A stretch of 64,000 nt of DNA. Origin: RH-AL1 sp965198495. Lineage in GTDB: Bacteria; Pseudomonadota; Alphaproteobacteria; Rhizobiales; Beijerinckiaceae. The DNA is taken from assembly GCA_965198495.1 (NCBI GenBank), contig CBDAPL010000001.1, positions 3,224,001 through 3,288,000 on the forward strand. Reading direction: 5' to 3'. The translations under genes were made by a program, and so were the position numbers. Below are positions 7,021-15,674 of this stretch, one piece after another; position 1 is the first letter of the stretch; each line of letters starts with the position of its first letter. Below the pieces are notes generated by a model. That model was given only the letters and a program-made list of their open reading frames with translations, made no database searches and was not told where the DNA came from.

Positions 7021-8583
7021 TCAGGACTTCTGCCAGGAGGCAATGGCCTCATTGATGTCGCGCTGCCCGGAATCGCTCTTCTCGAACGTGAGCTTGGCGA
7101 TCTTGCCATTGTCCAGCAACATGGGAATGTCGATCCATTGCTGCGTCTTCAGCAGGTCGACATTGGCGGCTTCGGCATTGCCAGGACTCAGGCCGACGAG
7201 GAAGGAGTTCTGCACGACCGGCACCGTCACGCCGGCGAGCGGCTCGCCGCTCGGGCTGTCCTCGCGACGCATCTGCGGAACGCTGATCTGCTTGACGTCC
7301 CCGGTCGTGCTGCCCGGCTGCACCGTGAAGCGCACCTTTATCGTGTGCGAGGCCGGCAGCGAGGAATCGGTGTTTTTCTCGAACGTGATGACGGCCTTCG
7401 TCTTGTCGTCCGGCAGATCGACGTCCGCCTCGACGGCGAGACCGACCGCGTCGCTCGGACCGGTGCTGACGTTGTTCAGCTTCCAGACCACGTTGCCGAG
7501 GAACGTCTTGACCTTGTTTGGCTCGTCCGGCGCCTCGATGAGCAGGGCCGCGCGATGAGCGACCGGGAGCTCGGGGTTGCCGGTCGCGGGTGCCGTCTGC
7601 TGCTGCGCCGTCGTCGTCTGCGAGGCAGCTGCATCCGGTTGAGCGGCGGCATCTTGCTGCACCGATGCGCTGTCGGTCTTCGTCCCAGGTGCTTGCGGCG
7701 CCGCGGCATCGTCGGACGATACCGGCTTTTCTCCCACGCGTTCGGCGATCTTGCCATTCTCGGCAGGCGCTTGTGCGACCGGCTTAGACGCCGCGACGCG
7801 ATCGGGCCGATCACGGAGCTTGTAGGCGGCGACACCGACAAGCGCCACGATCACAGCGACACCGGCGGCGGGAATGATCCAGGTCCGCCGCTTTGGCCCG
7901 CTGGCGGCGAGAGGTTGCGGCGCTATCGGCCTTTGCTTGTCGGGGCGGGCTTTGGCACCCGGCATGCGCAGGCGACGCATGTCACCCGCGTCCTCCGACG
8001 GCATCGTGGGAGCTACCGAAGGCAAAGGTTCGCTTGAGGCCGGGATCGCCGCCTTCATCTCTGACGGAGCGGAGATCGGCGCCGGAGAAGGCGATTGTGT
8101 GCCGCCAGGCGATAGCCCAGCAGTGGCCACCGATGCGGCGGCCACCGGTGGCGACGGCATCGCCGCCGGCTGGACGGGCGATGCTGGGGGCTTCGGCGCC
8201 GGCATCTTGGTACGCAGCGCGGGCATCGGCGGGTTCTTCGGCGGCGGGCCAAGGCTTCCGCCGCTCGAGGGCGCCATCCCGCGCGCCGGAAGGATCGATG
8301 GCGGCTTCGGCTTGGCGATCGAGCCGTCCTTCAGGGCTACCGGCGGCGCTGCCGAGACGGGGGAGACCGGCGCGCCGGCGAGTTCCGATTCCAAACGTTC
8401 GACAGCACGGTCGAGCTCGACCGACTCGCGCTCAATATCCTCATCGGGCACCGGCGGATGAAGGGTCCGCAACTGCCCTATCAGGGCCTTGCGGGCGCGC
8501 TCGTAGACCACGCGGCGTACGTCCGGCGTGGAATTCGGCAGGCTCCCGACGGCCTTGGCGAGAAGCGGATAGTATTCGGCCAT
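7021..8583 (-). CDS. Conserved membrane-anchored hypothetical protein
   Basis: 520 residues in three parts. The N-terminal ~75 residues are helical and probably cytoplasmic (ARKALIGQLRTLHPPVPDED). A long Pro/Ala/Ser-rich linker follows up to a single transmembrane helix (WIIPAAGVAVIVALVGVAAY, about residue 230). After a second low-complexity linker there is a C-terminal beta-rich domain of ~180 residues (ALLIEAPDEPNKVKTFLG to the end) that would lie in the periplasm. I do not recognise a named family; similar proteins occur beside purA in related genomes as far as I recall. It lies 72 bases downstream of purA on the same strand and may be co-transcribed. Confidence 0.75.
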   Translation of the reverse strand: MAEYYPLLAKAVGSLPNSTPDVRRVVYERARKALIGQLRTLHPPVPDEDIERESVELDRAVERLESELAGAPVSPVSAAPPVALKDGSIAKPKPPSILPARGMAPSSGGSLGPPPKNPPMPALRTKMPAPKPPASPVQPAAMPSPPVAAASVATAGLSPGGTQSPSPAPISAPSEMKAAIPASSEPLPSVAPTMPSEDAGDMRRLRMPGAKARPDKQRPIAPQPLAASGPKRRTWIIPAAGVAVIVALVGVAAYKLRDRPDRVAASKPVAQAPAENGKIAERVGEKPVSSDDAAAPQAPGTKTDSASVQQDAAAQPDAAASQTTTAQQQTAPATGNPELPVAHRAALLIEAPDEPNKVKTFLGNVVWKLNNVSTGPSDAVGLAVEADVDLPDDKTKAVITFEKNTDSSLPASHTIKVRFTVQPGSTTGDVKQISVPQMRREDSPSGEPLAGVTVPVVQNSFLVGLSPGNAEAANVDLLKTQQWIDIPMLLDNGKIAKLTFEKSDSGQRDINEAIASWQKS

Positions 8584-8655
8584 ACCGGCTTCAGAGCATT
8601 TGCTGCAGACGCCGTCAATCCGCCAAGCTTGCCGGCGCGCGCGCGTCGGATTGGA

Positions 8656-9951
8656 TCAGTCCCGAAATGGATTGTGCACGAGGATCGTGTCTTCGCGCTC
8701 GGGGCTTGTCGAGAGGAGGGCCACCGGTGCCTCGATCAACTCCTCGATGCGGCGGACGTATTTGATCGCTTGCGCGGGCAGGTCCGCCCACGACCGCGCG
8801 CCGGCGCTCGTCCCTTGCCAGCCCTCGATCGTCTCGTAGATCGGCGTGACCCTGCCCTGGGCCGCCTGGCTCGCCGGAAGCCGCTCGATGCGCCGGCCGT
8901 CGAGCTCGTAGTGGGTGCAGACCTCGATCTTTTCGAAGCCGTCAAGGATATCGAGCTTGGTGAGCGCGATCCCGTCAATGCCCGAGGTCTTCACCGTCTG
9001 GCGGACCAGAACGGCGTCGAACCAGCCGCAGCGTCGCGGACGTCCGGTGTTCACGCCGACTTCGCGGCCGCGCGTCGCGATGAGCTTGCCGGTCTCGTCG
9101 TGGAGCTCGGTCGGGAATGGGCCGCCGCCGACGCGCGTCGTGTAGGCCTTGGCGATGCCGAGCACGTAGCCAATGGCTCTGGGACCCATGCCCGACCCGG
9201 TGGCGGCGTTCGAGGCCACCGTATTCGACGAGGTGACGAACGGGTAAGTGCCATGGTCGACATCGAGCAACGCGCCTTGCGCGCCCTCGAAGAGAATGCG
9301 CTTGCCCTGCCGCCGGAGGGTTTCCAGCGTGTCGTACGTCGAGGCCATGAAAGGCAGGATCTTCGGCGCGACGGCGAGCAGTTCGGCGCGGATCGTGGCG
9401 GCGGCGATCGGCTCGAGCCCAAGGCCGCGACGCAACGGTTCGTGGTGGGCGAGCAGCCGTGCGATCTTCTCGTTCAGCGTATCGGGCTCGGCAAGATCGG
9501 AGAGCCGTATGGCGCGCCGACCGACCTTGTCCTCGTAGGCCGGACCAATGCCGCGCTTGGTCGTGCCGATCTGGATGTTCGACGCCATCGCGGATTCACG
9601 GTGCGCGTCGAGTTCGCGGTGCAGCGACAGGATCAGCGTGACGTTCTCCGCCACCATCAGCGTCGCCGGAGTCACGATTACACCCTGCGCCTCGATCTTG
9701 GCGATCTCCTCCACGAGGTGATAGGGATCGACGACGACACCGTTGCCGATGATCGAGAGCTTGTTCGGCCGCACGATCCCCGAGGGCAGCAGCGCCAGCT
9801 TGAACACCGTGCCATCGATGACGAGCGTGTGCCCGGCGTTGTGTCCGCCCTGGAAGCGCACCACGACATCCGCCTCGTTCGACAGCCAGTCGACGATCTT
9901 GCCCTTGCCTTCGTCACCCCATTGGGCGCCGACCACCACCACGTTCGCCAT
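8656..9951 (-). CDS. purA: Adenylosuccinate synthetase
   Basis: 431 residues from the ATG at 9951 (MANVVVVGAQWGDEGKGKIV), the normal length for the family. It joins IMP and aspartate using GTP in AMP synthesis. The GTP-binding GDEGKGK loop, the GGHNAGHT segment with the catalytic His, the RGIGPAYEDKVGR segment and the C-terminal KLDILDG guanine motif are all visible. An in-frame extension upstream of 9951 lacks family similarity and is not used. Cytoplasmic. The next gene downstream on the strand is the membrane-anchored hypothetical; aceA lies upstream behind terminator-like hairpins. Confidence 0.97.
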   Translation of the reverse strand: MANVVVVGAQWGDEGKGKIVDWLSNEADVVVRFQGGHNAGHTLVIDGTVFKLALLPSGIVRPNKLSIIGNGVVVDPYHLVEEIAKIEAQGVIVTPATLMVAENVTLILSLHRELDAHRESAMASNIQIGTTKRGIGPAYEDKVGRRAIRLSDLAEPDTLNEKIARLLAHHEPLRRGLGLEPIAAATIRAELLAVAPKILPFMASTYDTLETLRRQGKRILFEGAQGALLDVDHGTYPFVTSSNTVASNAATGSGMGPRAIGYVLGIAKAYTTRVGGGPFPTELHDETGKLIATRGREVGVNTGRPRRCGWFDAVLVRQTVKTSGIDGIALTKLDILDGFEKIEVCTHYELDGRRIERLPASQAAQGRVTPIYETIEGWQGTSAGARSWADLPAQAIKYVRRIEELIEAPVALLSTSPEREDTILVHNPFRD

Positions 9952-10009
9952 CGTTCTCAGACACCCGTTCGACGGCTCGCCGACGCCGACGCCCGCGTAA
10001 AATGGAAAT

Positions 10010-10034
10010 GGCCCCGGCGCAAAGCACCGGAGCC
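10010..10034 (-). terminator. Hairpin upstream of purA
   Basis: An 11-base arm GGCCCCGGCGC pairs with GCACCGGAGCC (two wobble or mismatched positions) around an AAA loop. On the minus strand it is followed by a T-rich segment (ATTTCCATTTTAC). It may back up the aceA terminator or act in the purA leader. Confidence 0.45.
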
Positions 10035-10163
10035 AATTGCGGACGAGGCCTACACAATAGAAACGAGCACGTAAAGACTTCGCGCTCGACACGGCGCTTT
10101 CGCCGTCGGTAGAACGATGCCGATTTCCGAGCGCCGGTCAAAAGGGCTTTGGCTTGCGCAATG

Positions 10164-10189
10164 AAAAGCCCCGGTGCTTCCACCGGGGC
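10164..10189 (-). terminator. Intrinsic terminator of aceA
   Basis: On the minus strand a perfect nine-base stem (GCCCCGGTG / CACCGGGGC) with a GAAG loop is followed directly by TTTTC. It lies 28 bases after the isocitrate lyase stop, the expected place for a rho-independent terminator. Confidence 0.85.
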
Positions 10190-10216
10190 CTTGCTCCGTC
10201 AGTCCGAGAGCGGCGT

Positions 10217-11878
10217 TTACTCCGCCGCGATCGCTGGCGGATCCGTCTCGGCGGGCTCGCCGGTGCCGGTGTGCGCCTCGTGATCATGGGCGAACTGGTT
10301 CATCGTGTTGTCGGCGCCCGACGCCTTCACGGCCGCCTCGCCGGCGAAGTAGCCCTTGTGGTCGTCGCCGATGTCGGAGCCGGCCATGTTCTGGTGCTTG
10401 ACGCAGGCGATCCCCTCGCGGATCTCCTTGCGCTGCACGTTCAACACGTAGCCGAGCATGCCCATCGGCCCGAAATAGTCCTTCGAAAGCGTGTCGGTCG
10501 ACAGAGCGGCGGTGTGGTAGGTCGGCAGCGTGATCAGATGGTGGAACACGCCGGCGCGCTTGGCGGCGTCAGCCTGGAACGTCCGGATACGATCGTCGGC
10601 TTCCTTGGCGAGTTCCGTCTCGTCGTACGACACGCTCATCAGCGCCTTGCGGTCATACTTCGACACGTTCTTCCCGGCTTCCATCCAGGCGTCGAACACC
10701 TGCTGGCGGAAGTTCAGCGTCCAGTTGAACGACGGCGAGTTGTTGTAGACGAGCTTGGCGTTCGGGATGACCGCGCGGACGCGATCGACCATCTCGGCAA
10801 CCTGGGCGACGTGCGGCTTCTCGGTCTCGATCCAGAGCAGATCGGCGCCGTTCTGCAGCGAGGTGATCGAATCGAGCACACAACGGTCGACGCCGGTGCC
10901 GGAGCGGAATTGGTAGAGGTTCGAAGGCAGGCGCTTGGGACGAACCAGCTTGCCGCCGCGGTTGATGATGACGTCGCCGTTGCGCGCGGTCTCGGGCGTG
11001 ACCTCCTCGCAGTCGAGAAACGAATTGTACTGGTCGCCGAGATCGCCCGGCTCCTTCGAGAAGGCGATCTGCTTGGTGAGGCCGGCGCCGAGCGAATCGG
11101 TGCGCGTGACGATGATGCCGTCCTCGACGCCGAGTTCGAGAAAAGCGTAGCGACAGGCGCGGACCTTGGCGAGGAAGTCCTCGTGCGGGACCGTCACCTT
11201 GCCGTCCTGATGACCGCACTGCTTCTCGTCGGAGACCTGGTTTTCGATCTGCAGCGCGCCGGCGCCCGCCTCGATCATCTTCTTGGCGAGCAGGTAGGTC
11301 GCCTCGGCGTTGCCGAAGCCGGCGTCGATGTCGGCAATGATCGGCACGATATGCGTCTGGTAGCTGTCGACCGCCTCGAGCAGCTTGCGCTCCTTGGCCT
11401 GATCGCCTGCCTCACGGGCGGCGTCGATGTCACGGAACATGCCGCCGAGTTCGCGCTGGTCGGCCTGGCGCAGGAAGGTGTAGATCTCTTCGATCAGCGC
11501 CGGCACCGAGGTCTTCTCGTGCATCGACTGGTCGGGCAGCGGGCCGAACTCGGACCGCATGGCGGCGATCATCCAGCCCGAGAGATAGATGTAGCGGCCC
11601 TTCGTCGAACCGAAATGCTTCTTGATCGAGATCATCTTCTGCTGGCCGATGAAGCCGTGCCAGATGCCGAGCGACTGCGTGTATTTCGACGAGTCGGCGT
11701 CGTACGCCGCCATATCCTTGCGAATGATGCCGGCGGTGTAGCGGGCGATGTCGAGACCCGTTTGGAAGCGGTTTTGCAGGCGCATGCGGGCGACCGACTC
11801 GGGATCGATGCTGGCCCACGTGCCATCCTTCGTCCCGATAAGCTGCTTCACTTGCGATAGGTGATCTTGATACGACAC
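10217..11878 (-). CDS. aceA: Isocitrate lyase (long form)
   Basis: 553 residues, the longer bacterial isocitrate lyase subfamily rather than the ~430-residue E. coli type. It cleaves isocitrate to succinate and glyoxylate. The substrate-loop cysteine is in EKQCGH (KKCGH in the classic motif), and metal-binding segments such as PIIADIDAGFGN are present. In a serine-cycle methylotroph it would regenerate glyoxylate in place of the ethylmalonyl-CoA pathway; that physiological role is inference. It diverges from a ScfR/RamB-like regulator over 241 bases and ends in a strong terminator. Confidence 0.96.
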   Translation of the reverse strand: MSYQDHLSQVKQLIGTKDGTWASIDPESVARMRLQNRFQTGLDIARYTAGIIRKDMAAYDADSSKYTQSLGIWHGFIGQQKMISIKKHFGSTKGRYIYLSGWMIAAMRSEFGPLPDQSMHEKTSVPALIEEIYTFLRQADQRELGGMFRDIDAAREAGDQAKERKLLEAVDSYQTHIVPIIADIDAGFGNAEATYLLAKKMIEAGAGALQIENQVSDEKQCGHQDGKVTVPHEDFLAKVRACRYAFLELGVEDGIIVTRTDSLGAGLTKQIAFSKEPGDLGDQYNSFLDCEEVTPETARNGDVIINRGGKLVRPKRLPSNLYQFRSGTGVDRCVLDSITSLQNGADLLWIETEKPHVAQVAEMVDRVRAVIPNAKLVYNNSPSFNWTLNFRQQVFDAWMEAGKNVSKYDRKALMSVSYDETELAKEADDRIRTFQADAAKRAGVFHHLITLPTYHTAALSTDTLSKDYFGPMGMLGYVLNVQRKEIREGIACVKHQNMAGSDIGDDHKGYFAGEAAVKASGADNTMNQFAHDHEAHTGTGEPAETDPPAIAAE

Positions 11879-12074
11879 TCTCGTGCTCCCTTTAGCGCCT
11901 ATTCATATCGCGCCTTCGCCTACGACGGCGGTTGCCTTGCTCGATCCCCATTAGCGAGGGACGATCTTGACAGGTGTTAACAAAGCGGCCGCTCGATAGG
12001 CCCGCGAGTTGACGCTAACATCCGCATCGACGTGCGAAACGCAAGCAAATCCTCGACGCAATGAGGTCATCGTG

Positions 12075-12120
12075 TGTAAGGTTTACGCCACAGCCTTGTA
12101 AATCGGTAAACAAACTTACA
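12075..12120 (+). promoter_or_regulatory. GTAA/TTAC half-site cluster ahead of the regulator gene
   Basis: TGTAAGGTTTAC (12075-12086), TTGTAAATCGGTAAAC (12097-12112) and CTTACA (12115-12120) give several inverted GTAA/TTAC half-sites immediately before the regulator ATG at 12120. No Shine-Dalgarno sequence precedes that ATG. An operator or a promoter giving a leaderless mRNA would both fit; neither is proven. Confidence 0.35.
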
Positions 12121-13568
12121 TGCTTCAAGCACCCGTTCCAGGAGCCCGCAAGATCCTGGCGGGTCCTCGCCTCAAACGCTTGCGCCGCGAACGCGGCCTC
12201 ACGCAGGCGCGCATGGCGAACGAACTTGCGGTGTCGCCGAGCTACCTCAACCTGATGGAGCGCAACCAGCGCCCGATCACGATGCCGGTGTTGGTGCGCC
12301 TGACCAGCGTCTATGGTGTCGATCCTCGCGAGTTCATGGAAGATGGCGCGGAGGTCGCCGTCGACGGGTTGGAGCAGGTGCTGGCAGATCCGTTGTTTCG
12401 CGACGCGCCGGTCGCCCGCGCCGAACTGCACGACGCCGCGGAATACGCGCCATCCGTCATTGCCGCGATGCAGCGGCTCTATCGCGCCTACACGGCCGCG
12501 AAGGAAGCCAGCGAAGCGCGGCTGCTCGCCAACGCGGATCCCGATCGCACCGAGAGCGCGATCGGCGACAGCCCGATCGAGCGCGTCCGCGCGATCCTGC
12601 ACGAGAATCGCAACCATTTTCCCGAGCTCGACGCGTTGGCGGAGACCTTCGCCTCCGATCTGGCGTTGGAGGGACCGGAGCCGTTCCACACCATGTCGGA
12701 ACGCCTGCGCGGCCGACACGGCATCCGCGTGCGGCTGCTTCCCGTCGACGTCATGGGGGAGCGGCTGCGCTGGTACGACCTGCACCGGCGCCAGCTCCTG
12801 ATCTCCGAAATCATGGATCAGCCCGGCCGCACCTTTCAGGTGGCCTACCAGCTGGCGATCAGCGAACACGGAGCGCTCGTCAACCAGCTCTGCGCGCGGC
12901 TTGAGCCTAGGGACGATGTTGCGCGCCGACTGCTGCGCATCACGCTCGCCAATTATTTCGCCGGCGCGGTGATGATGCCCTACGCGCGCTTTCACGAGGC
13001 GGCTGAGGCGACCGGGTACGATCTCGAAGTGCTGGCGGCGCGCTTTGGCGCCAGCTTCGAGCAGGTGGCGCACCGCCTGACGACGCTGGGACGACCGACC
13101 GCGCGTGGCATCCCGTTCTTCCTGGTGCGGGTCGACATCGCCGGCAACGTCTCGAAGCGCTTCTCGGCCGGGCGCTTCCCGTTCTCGCAGGCGGGGGGCA
13201 CCTGCGGACTGTGGAACGTGCACGCGACCTTCGCCGAGCCCGGACGCATCCTCACCCAGGTGATCGAACTGCAGGACGGCGGTCAATGGTTCTCGATGGC
13301 GCGCACGGTGCGCCGCGCCATCAACCCGCACGGTACGGTGGCGCCGCGCTTCGCCTTGGCGCTCGGCTGCGAGATCAAATTCGCGCACCGTCTCGTCTAC
13401 GCGCGCCGGCTCGACCTCGCGACGCCTGACGTGACGCCGATCGGCATCAACTGCCGCCTCTGCGACCGCCCCGCCTGCCCGCAGCGTGCCGCGCCGCCAG
13501 CGCTGCGCCCCCTCGATATCGACGACACGATGCGCAGCGTCTCGCCCTTCGCTTTCAAGGAACTCTAA
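12120..13568 (+). CDS. ScfR/RamB-type regulator: XRE HTH plus IrrE-like domain
   Basis: 482 residues. Residues ~10-70 form an XRE helix-turn-helix (LKRLRRERGLTQARMANELA, VSPSYLNLMERNQRP). The middle resembles the ImmA/IrrE-like (M78) domain of this family, with the sensing or DUF2083-type C-terminal domain carrying a Cys cluster near the end (CRLCDRPACPQRA). Relatives (RamB in actinobacteria, ScfR/MccR types in proteobacteria) control isocitrate lyase and short-chain acyl-CoA metabolism, which fits the divergent aceA gene. The HExxH zinc motif is not evident, so peptidase activity is unlikely. Confidence 0.85.
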   Translation: MLQAPVPGARKILAGPRLKRLRRERGLTQARMANELAVSPSYLNLMERNQRPITMPVLVRLTSVYGVDPREFMEDGAEVAVDGLEQVLADPLFRDAPVARAELHDAAEYAPSVIAAMQRLYRAYTAAKEASEARLLANADPDRTESAIGDSPIERVRAILHENRNHFPELDALAETFASDLALEGPEPFHTMSERLRGRHGIRVRLLPVDVMGERLRWYDLHRRQLLISEIMDQPGRTFQVAYQLAISEHGALVNQLCARLEPRDDVARRLLRITLANYFAGAVMMPYARFHEAAEATGYDLEVLAARFGASFEQVAHRLTTLGRPTARGIPFFLVRVDIAGNVSKRFSAGRFPFSQAGGTCGLWNVHATFAEPGRILTQVIELQDGGQWFSMARTVRRAINPHGTVAPRFALALGCEIKFAHRLVYARRLDLATPDVTPIGINCRLCDRPACPQRAAPPALRPLDIDDTMRSVSPFAFKEL

Positions 13569-13623
13569 GAGCAGCACGGCTTAGATGGTTTGGGCCTATT
13601 TCGCAGCGCTGCGAACGTTCTAC

Positions 13624-14373
13624 TCAGGCGCTCGTGTGCAACGTCCGCTGGAACAGCGCTAGAGCCCAGCCAACCGCCTGCAGGAACAGCGCCGGATCGT
13701 AGCGGGGACCTTCGTCGCGCAGGAAGGCGTGAGCGGCATTCACCTCGTGCCACTCGTAGCGGGCGCCGACCTCCTCCAGACGCGCGCGGATCGCCTGACG
13801 TCCGGCGAAGGGGACGTGCGGATCCTGACGGCCGAAGACGAACAGAGCCTCGGCTTTCAGCTCGCCGGCGCGCGCGAGGCTGTCGTCGGCCTTGCCCGCG
13901 CCGAGCGTTCCGGAATGGATGTCGGTCGGGTAGAAGAAGGCGGCCGCGCTCACCGAAGGATCGAGCGCCGCGCGATAGGCGAGATGGCCGCCCAGACACA
14001 AACCCAGCGTGGCGAGCCGCCCGCTCGAAGCCGGATGTTGGCGCAGGAAGTCGAGACCGATCTTGGCGTCGATGTCGAAGGCGGCGACCGGCTTGGTGGT
14101 CTTGAGGACGTTGCCGCGGTCCGTTCCGGTCTGGTCGTAGCGCAGCACCGTGCCGGGCGGCTCGTACTCGTGGTAGACCTCCGGGACGCCAACCAGATAG
14201 CCCTGTCCCGCCACCATCGCCGCCAACCGGCGGATCGGATTGGTGACCTGGTAGATTTCCGAAAAGAGCAGCACGCCGGGGAACCGGCCCGGGACGGCCG
14301 GACGGAACAGATGCACGCGCATCGTGCCGTTGGGCGTCGCGAGGTCCGCGACCTCGTCGCCGCGAATGATCAT
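13624..14373 (-). CDS. Dienelactone hydrolase family protein
   Basis: 249 residues with the alpha/beta-hydrolase catalytic triad of dienelactone hydrolases: nucleophile Cys in GLCLGGHLAYR, acid Asp in FGRQDPHVP and base His in NAAHAF. Substrate not known; family members hydrolyse lactones and small esters. Its ATG overlaps the glgA stop by four bases, so it is translationally coupled to glycogen synthase, an association that suggests a carbohydrate-linked role but does not prove one. A downstream 50-base gap separates it from the convergent regulator gene. Confidence 0.85.
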   Translation of the reverse strand: MIIRGDEVADLATPNGTMRVHLFRPAVPGRFPGVLLFSEIYQVTNPIRRLAAMVAGQGYLVGVPEVYHEYEPPGTVLRYDQTGTDRGNVLKTTKPVAAFDIDAKIGLDFLRQHPASSGRLATLGLCLGGHLAYRAALDPSVSAAAFFYPTDIHSGTLGAGKADDSLARAGELKAEALFVFGRQDPHVPFAGRQAIRARLEEVGARYEWHEVNAAHAFLRDEGPRYDPALFLQAVGWALALFQRTLHTSA

Positions 14374-15608
14374 CGGCCATCCTCGTGATGTCGCGCCGCG
14401 ATGACCGAGGCGTACATGTCCAGCGTCGTCGCGGCGATCGCGTCCCAGCTGAAATGCGCCACCACCCGCGCCCGCCCGGCCGCGCCGAAGCGCTCGCGAA
14501 GTGCGGGGTCACGCGCGAGACGATTGACGGCATCGGCAAGCGCGGCGGCGAAAGCCGCCGGATCGACCGGATCGAAGCCACCGGGCTCAAGTCCGGGATC
14601 GACGAGGATGCCCGTCTCCTCCGGCACGACAACCTCTGGAATACCGCCGACCGCCGACGCGACGACAGCCGTGCCGCACGCCATCGCCTCGAGATTGATA
14701 ATGCCGAACGGCTCGTAGACCGAGGGACAGCAGAACACCGCCGCGTGCGTGTAGAGTTGGATCACGTCGGCGCGCGGCAGCATCTCGCGAATCCAGATGA
14801 CGCCGGGCCGGCCGGCCGCCACCTTGGCCACGCCCGCCTCCATCTCGCGACCGATCTCGGGCGTATCGGGCGCACCGGCGCAGAGCACGATCTGCAGGTC
14901 GGGATCGATGTGCGGGATCGCTTCCACGAGATGGATGATGCCCTTTTGGCGGGTGATCCGCCCGACAAAGAGGAGAAACGGCCGCGCCGGATCGATGCCG
15001 TGGCGCGCGAGGACGTCCTTACCGGGCACCGCGCGGTATTCCTCGAGATCGATCCCGTTGTGAATGACATGGACCTTCTCCGGCGCGACATCGAACAGCC
15101 GCAGCACGTCGGCGCGGGTCTCGCGGGAGACGGCGACGACCGCGTCGGCCTGCTCGATCGCGGTGCGCTCCATCCAGGCTGAGAGATGATAGGCGTTGCC
15201 GAGTTGCTCGACCTTCCAGGGCCGCAGCGGCTCCAGCGAATGGATGGTGAGAACGTAAGGCACGCCCCAGAGCTGGGCCGCCAGCAGCCCTCCCATGTCG
15301 GTGTACCACGTGTGGCAATGGACGAGATCAGCGTCGAGCGTGTCCTTTGCCATAGCGAGCGAGCGCGCGAAGGCGTCGACCGCGCCGACGAAGCGCGCAT
15401 CGGTCCCCCGCCCGGTCTCGTCCCATCGCGGGTAGCCGCGCACGCTGAGCGCGCCGTGGTCGGCGTGCTGTTCGCCGAAGCAGCGCACCTCGACCGCCAC
15501 CATCTTCGCCAGCGCCTTGGCGAGGTATTCGACATGCACGCCAGCGCCGCCGTAGACGTGCGGCGGATATTCCTTAGTGAAGAGCGCGACTTTCTTGGGG
15601 AGCGACAT
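14370..15608 (-). CDS. glgA: Glycogen synthase, GT4 type (actinobacterial-like GlgA)
   Basis: 412 residues, two-Rossmann-domain (GT-B) glycosyltransferase. It begins KVALFTKEYPPHVYGGAGVH, has FVGRITRQKG at the hinge and CPSVYEPFGIINLEAMACGT with the E-x7-E nucleotide-sugar motif near residue 300. This is the GT4 glycogen synthase type first described in corynebacteria, not the GT5 E. coli enzyme. It uses ADP-glucose, supplied by the GlgC encoded 66 bases upstream on the same strand. Related GlgM enzymes make maltose-1-phosphate, so either product is possible. Confidence 0.9.
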   Translation of the reverse strand: MSLPKKVALFTKEYPPHVYGGAGVHVEYLAKALAKMVAVEVRCFGEQHADHGALSVRGYPRWDETGRGTDARFVGAVDAFARSLAMAKDTLDADLVHCHTWYTDMGGLLAAQLWGVPYVLTIHSLEPLRPWKVEQLGNAYHLSAWMERTAIEQADAVVAVSRETRADVLRLFDVAPEKVHVIHNGIDLEEYRAVPGKDVLARHGIDPARPFLLFVGRITRQKGIIHLVEAIPHIDPDLQIVLCAGAPDTPEIGREMEAGVAKVAAGRPGVIWIREMLPRADVIQLYTHAAVFCCPSVYEPFGIINLEAMACGTAVVASAVGGIPEVVVPEETGILVDPGLEPGGFDPVDPAAFAAALADAVNRLARDPALRERFGAAGRARVVAHFSWDAIAATTLDMYASVIAARHHEDGR

Positions 15609-15621
15609 CGCAACGTTCTTT

Positions 15622-15663
15622 CGTTGTCATCCCGGCCGAAGAAGGCGGAGAGACGGGACAACG
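15622..15663. repeat. Palindromic element between glgC and glgA
   Basis: CGTTGTCatCCCG and CGGGACAACG form a ten-base inverted repeat interrupted by an AT bulge in the short glgC-glgA gap. It may modulate the distal part of the mRNA or be a dispersed REP-like element. Confidence 0.45.
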
Positions 15664-15674
15664 ATGATCGGGGC

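Noticed and set aside
10154..11860. 568-residue open frame antisense to isocitrate lyase
   Set aside because: Mirror frame of aceA with Arg/Leu/Gly bias and no recognisable domain; aceA itself is certain.
12120..13568. ImmA/IrrE metalloprotease activity of the regulator
   Set aside because: The HExxH zinc-binding motif is not evident in the middle domain, so only a regulatory role is supported.
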